DNA from: an uncultured Burkholderiaceae bacterium
GTDB lineage: Bacteria > Pseudomonadota > Gammaproteobacteria > Burkholderiales > Burkholderiaceae
DNA length: 60,917 nt
Direction of reading: 5' to 3'
NCBI GenBank assembly: GCA_937871985.1
Contig: CALMPB010000439.1
Location: 1 to 60,917 of the forward strand
A model generated the notes under the pieces. The model worked only from the letters and a program-made list of their open reading frames with translations. It made no database searches and was not told the origin of the DNA. Each line of letters starts with the position of its first letter. Position 1 is the first letter of the stretch. Below, piece by piece: positions 57,820-60,917 of the stretch. Position numbers and translations under genes: made by a program.

Positions 57820-58143
57820 ATGGAAATTACGCTTACACAACAAGCCGCCGATCACATCAACCGCTATCTAGAAAAACGCGGCAAGGGCATGGGCCTGCGC
57901 CTGGGCGTGCGTGCCAGCGGCTGCTCCGGCATGGCGTACAAGCTGGAGTATGTCGACGAGCCCAACGCCGAAGACACCGTGTTCGAGCAACTAGGCGTCA
58001 AGGTTTTCGTCGACCCGCAAAGCCTGCCGTATCTTGACGGCACGCAGCTGGACTACACGCGCGAGGGCCTGAACGAGGGGTTCAAGTTCTCCAACCCCAA
58101 CGAAAAAGCCACCTGCGGCTGCGGCGAGTCGTTCACGGTGTAA
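57820..58143 (+). CDS. iscA: Iron-sulfur cluster assembly protein IscA
   Basis: A-type carrier that passes clusters to target proteins. The 107 residues carry the three canonical ligand cysteines Cys35 (GCSGMAY), Cys99 and Cys101 (CGCGESF), with normal length and no changes in the core. It begins four bases after the iscU stop, so translation is coupled. The genes that usually follow (hscB, hscA, fdx) are missing; the next gene is a surface protein 630 bases away. Confidence 0.96.
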   Translation: MEITLTQQAADHINRYLEKRGKGMGLRLGVRASGCSGMAYKLEYVDEPNAEDTVFEQLGVKVFVDPQSLPYLDGTQLDYTREGLNEGFKFSNPNEKATCGCGESFTV

Positions 58144-58671
58144 CACATCGCCCGCAAGGGGCGGTTCTTGGCGCGGCTGCCGTCTCCGCGCGCGAAGGCG
58201 GGGCGGTAGCCGATTCCTCGGCAACCCGGTTTTGCGGCAGCCGGGTCTTGCAACAGGCGGCCGGTTTGTCCGGTATCGCACGCATGTTCCCATCGTAAAT
58301 AAGGCAGTCCAGCAAAGGTAATTCAGCAAAGGCTGCTTAGGAAAGGCAACCTGGCAATGGCGATTCAGCAAAAGTAATCCAACATTATGTGTCGGATTGC
58401 TTTATTTATTTACATTGCTGATATATTATTAAATACATAGGCTGTTTGGCCTAGATAAAAAAGCTACCGCCAGATCTTTCTGCAAAAAAAACCAATAGAA
58501 ACAAAAGCCCATGCGATTCATTCGCATCGGTTTCGTGCGCCTTCAAGCGGCGTTGTTGACGTATTCCGAAATTCCCGGCCCCTGGCGCGGTTCGCCCGCA
58601 TGGCCGCAGATCGCAGCCGTTTTCCGTTTTCGTAGTCGTTTCACCGACTTGACCAGCAAGGAAGAATACAA
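58144..58671. other. AT-rich intergenic region between iscA and the autotransporter locus
   Basis: 528 bases without a credible gene. Close to iscA is a weak hairpin (CGCCC...GGGCG, 58149-58163). At 58308-58376 are three imperfect copies of TYCAGCAAARGTA (58308, 58322, 58364). At 58385-58445 the GC content drops sharply (TTTATTTATTTACATTGC...ATATTATTAAATAC). No trace of hscB, hscA or fdx was recognised. Confidence 0.6.
58397..58427 (+). promoter_or_regulatory. Putative promoter of the autotransporter locus
   Basis: TTGCTT (58397-58402) and TATATT (58422-58427) with 19-bp spacing, or GATATA with 17 bp, in the AT-rich block. It would give a leader of about 240 bases. Based on consensus likeness only. 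Confidence 0.35.
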
Positions 58672-58779
58672 ATGGATATGTTGCCCAAGAAGATTTTGCA
58701 AGCCGCCACGCTTTCGGTGGCATCAAGAGCCGGAGTGATTCTGCTTAAGCCAGTCCCGGCGCAAGGGGCAAAAGCATGA
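58672..58779 (+). CDS. 35-residue leader ORF coupled to the autotransporter gene
   Basis: Reads MDMLPKKILQAATLSVASR and continues to a PAQGAKA end. AAGGAAG lies 7-8 bases upstream of its ATG, a good ribosome-binding site, and its TGA overlaps the next ATG (ATGA). The N-terminus (two Lys, then a mildly hydrophobic stretch) resembles the start of a signal peptide but with Arg19 interrupting it. It could be a regulatory leader peptide, or the relic of an extended autotransporter signal peptide disconnected by a frameshift. Confidence 0.5.
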   Translation: MDMLPKKILQAATLSVASRAGVILLKPVPAQGAKA

Positions 58780-60917
58780 ATACAACGGCGAATAAACAAC
58801 TGGCGGTATTGCGGGTTACCGTGCTGGCTGCGGCGCTAATGAGCGTGTATGGCGTGGCGCAAGGAACTCCGTCATATAGCGCGGGGCCCGGCGATCACGT
58901 TGATGTCTCCGATTCGACCATAACGAATACCGGGACAACGTCGGTGATCAAGGCGGATGGTTCGGGCGCCGACATCACCTTCCACAACACGAATATCGTC
59001 ATAAACTGGAACGGTTCGAACGACAGCAACACCTCCAATGCCGCGCTGCAGGCCAAGAATGGCGGAAACATCACCATCACCGGCGGCACCATCAATACCT
59101 CCTATGGCAACGATACGAGTCAAAACAATGTGCGCAAGCAGGGGCTGCAAGCCATCGATGGCGGCACCATCACGGCTTCGAACCTGACCATCAACACGAG
59201 CGGCGGTAAGAGTCCGGGCGTGCAGGCCTATAGAACCCCGACTGCTGGGGAGACGGCCACGGTCGTCAACCTGAACAACGTCACCATCAATACCGGCGGG
59301 CCCGAGTATTCGGTGGGCATACGCGCCGACCACAAGGGCGCGAGCGTCATCGGCGTCGATACGGATATCAATACCACTGCCTACAACAGCTACGGCGTCG
59401 AGGCCGACGATGGCGGCACGGTGCAACTGACCAACGGCACCATTACCACGTCGGGCAGCGAGGCAGCGGGTGTGCGTGCCTATACGGGTACAGGTAGCGC
59501 AGGGGCATTGGGCCCCGGCGTCGTCACGCTCATCGGCACCACCATCAATACCAGCGGCGCCAATGCGGCCGGCCTGCTGGCCGGCGACGCCGATGAGCCC
59601 ACGGCCGGCATCATCAACGCCACCAACGTCAACATCACCACAACCGGCTCGGGCACGGCAAGCGCCTCCGCTGCTGCAGTGGAGGCCGCCCATGGCAGCA
59701 CGATAACCAGCACCAACAGCACGCTGCGTACCGAAGGCCTGTATGGCTACGGCGCCTATGCGCACGATGGTGGTGCGATCACATTGAACGGTGGGTCGGT
59801 GACCACCGCCAATGCGAAGGGGCAGGTCGTCCAGGATGGCGATGGTTCGCGCGCCTACGCCCTGTATGCGAATGGTACAGGCTCCAGCGTTTCGGCCAAT
59901 GGCACCGCCATACTCACCAACGGCCAGCGCGCCTATGGCGCCTACGCGACCAACGGCGGCACGGTTTCCCTCGATGGCGGGTCCATCACCACCAACGGCT
60001 TCATGGCTTATGGGCTGTATTCCAGCGGCGACAATTCCGTGGTGAACGCTCATAACGTCAACATCACCACCACGGGCGACGTGGGCGACGCGGTATGGGC
60101 CTATGCGGGCGGCACCACCAATATCGATGGCGGAATCATCTCGGTCGAAGGCGTTCCCAATGTCAATGTGCCGCACGAAACCGCCAACGGCCTGGTGGCC
60201 GCGGGCGGCTTGGGCTCGACCGCGCCGGGCACGATCAACGCCAGCAACCTGACGCTGCAAACCGCCGGCCCGGATAGCGTGGGCGCCAAGGTCGGGGCCC
60301 AGGTTGGCAGCTCGTATACCAGCGGCGTGGTGAATCTTGCCAACAGCAATATCACCGTGACAGGCAGCGATTCGGTGGCGGCGTGGGTGAGCTACGGCAG
60401 CACGTTCAAGGCAACCGGCTCGACGCTGGTATCCAGCCAGAGCGACGGCATCGCCATGACCGACAAGGCCGACGTCACGCTCAACAACACAACGCTGCAG
60501 GCCGCCGGCGCTTCGCTGCGTTCCGAATTTGATACCGCCGGCCAGACGCAGAACATCACTGTGGGCTCAGGCTCGACGTTGACCCAGAACAACGGCACGC
60601 TGCTGAACGTCATACGCAGCGGCGGCGGTGAGGACGGCGTCGTCAACCTTGCGCTGCAGGACGGTTCGTTCGCCCAGGGCAATGTGTACGACCCGACCGG
60701 CACCAATGGGGTGACGGTCAAGGTCACTAAGGGCGCCAACGCCAGCTGGGCCGGCCTGGTGGTGGATGCCACCACGCAGTCGGTGGATCCGGACAGCACC
60801 CCCACGCAGACCGACTTCAGCAACAGCGGCAATGTTGTCGTCAGCAGCACCACGCCGGTGAGCTTTACCGGCACCACCAACGTGGGCGGCGACTTCTCGG
60901 GCGCGACGGGCGGCAGC
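58776..60917 (+). CDS. Autotransporter-like repeat-rich surface protein (5' part)
   Basis: Open for 714 codons from the ATG at 58776 to the right edge without a stop; the gene is truncated by the window. AAGGGG lies 7 bases upstream of the start. A signal peptide is visible (NKQLAVLRVTVLAAALMSVYGVAQG, cleavage near residue 29). The rest is rich in Gly, Thr, Asn, Ser and Ala with repeated beta-helix-type units, for example GGTVQLTNGTITTSG, GGAITLNGGSVTTA, GGTVSLDGGSITTNG, alternating with AYGAYA/GVRAY-like turns. This is typical of pertactin-type passenger domains (type V secretion). Cysteine is absent from the visible part. The expected C-terminal beta-barrel lies outside the window, so the class is inferred. 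Confidence 0.85.
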   Translation, partial: MNTTANKQLAVLRVTVLAAALMSVYGVAQGTPSYSAGPGDHVDVSDSTITNTGTTSVIKADGSGADITFHNTNIVINWNGSNDSNTSNAALQAKNGGNITITGGTINTSYGNDTSQNNVRKQGLQAIDGGTITASNLTINTSGGKSPGVQAYRTPTAGETATVVNLNNVTINTGGPEYSVGIRADHKGASVIGVDTDINTTAYNSYGVEADDGGTVQLTNGTITTSGSEAAGVRAYTGTGSAGALGPGVVTLIGTTINTSGANAAGLLAGDADEPTAGIINATNVNITTTGSGTASASAAAVEAAHGSTITSTNSTLRTEGLYGYGAYAHDGGAITLNGGSVTTANAKGQVVQDGDGSRAYALYANGTGSSVSANGTAILTNGQRAYGAYATNGGTVSLDGGSITTNGFMAYGLYSSGDNSVVNAHNVNITTTGDVGDAVWAYAGGTTNIDGGIISVEGVPNVNVPHETANGLVAAGGLGSTAPGTINASNLTLQTAGPDSVGAKVGAQVGSSYTSGVVNLANSNITVTGSDSVAAWVSYGSTFKATGSTLVSSQSDGIAMTDKADVTLNNTTLQAAGASLRSEFDTAGQTQNITVGSGSTLTQNNGTLLNVIRSGGGEDGVVNLALQDGSFAQGNVYDPTGTNGVTVKVTKGANASWAGLVVDATTQSVDPDSTPTQTDFSNSGNVVVSSTTPVSFTGTTNVGGDFSGATGGS

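Noticed and set aside
58511..58738. 75-codon plus-strand frame upstream of the autotransporter
   Set aside because: No Shine-Dalgarno, no recognisable features, and it overlaps the better-supported coupled leader ORF in another frame.
58872..60260. Open frame of 462 codons opposite the autotransporter passenger
   Set aside because: Arises from the repeat-rich, stop-poor sequence of the sense gene; it has no ribosome-binding site and the sense frame has signal peptide and SD.

Overview
The window reads as a chromosomal core region of a GC-rich betaproteobacterium. Gene content, protein sequences and gene order (exbB-exbD-lpxK-Trm112-kdsB-adk; csp/clpS-clpA; tRNA-Leu-tig-clpP-clpX-lon; dapC-dapD-dapE-prmB; tyrosine phosphatase-iscR) fit Burkholderiales, most likely Alcaligenaceae (relatives of Bordetella, Achromobacter and Pusillimonas). 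This assignment is inferred from memory of these families, not from a database search. No insertion sequence, prophage, integrase or CRISPR array was seen.

Layout. 1-9.5 kb: mostly minus-strand housekeeping genes: argF, a DUF3579 gene (plus strand), a 2-hydroxyacid dehydrogenase, rpsT, murJ, an SDR dehydrogenase, adk, and the envelope cluster kdsB/Trm112/lpxK/exbD/exbB. 9.5-10.2 kb: a long AT-rich divergent intergenic region carrying an inverted DnaA-box pair. 10.2-24.8 kb: xseA, sodB, a PcaF-type thiolase, a DUF192 protein, a cold-shock gene, clpS, clpA, then a tightly overlapping pqiA-pqiB-pqiC-putA series. 24.9-32.9 kb: an FAD-linked oxidase, dut, coaBC, lspA, ileS and ribF (minus). 32.9-38.7 kb: purN, an RsmB-family methyltransferase, a fatty-acid desaturase and uvrD (plus). 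38.7-44.8 kb: the yheS/prmB/dapE/dapD/dapC series (minus). 44.9-51.3 kb: tRNA-Leu(UAG), tig, clpP, clpX and lon (plus), the cytosolic folding and proteolysis module. 51.4-55.6 kb: lexA with a clear SOS operator, a class I aminotransferase, uvrB. 56.0-58.1 kb: low-molecular-weight tyrosine phosphatase, iscR, iscU, iscA. 58.7 kb to the right edge: a small coupled leader ORF and the 5' part of a large repeat-rich autotransporter-like surface protein that runs off the window.

The most unusual part is the iron-sulfur locus. An excellent IscR type 1 operator array precedes iscR, but iscS is absent between iscR and iscU, hscB-hscA-fdx are absent after iscA, and the IscU protein has Gln in place of the first essential cluster-ligand Cys (position 37), while Asp39, Cys63, His105, Cys106 and the LPPVK HscA-binding motif are kept. 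The IscR cluster-ligand spacing is also longer than in the E. coli protein. This looks like a split, duplicated or repurposed Isc system, and it is followed directly by an AT-rich region and a surface-protein gene. Lesser points are the DnaA-box/AT-rich element near xseA, a run of four consecutive non-ATG starts in the exbB-kdsB cluster, a Burkholderiales-type GC-rich intergenic hairpin element, and several short repeats and operators.
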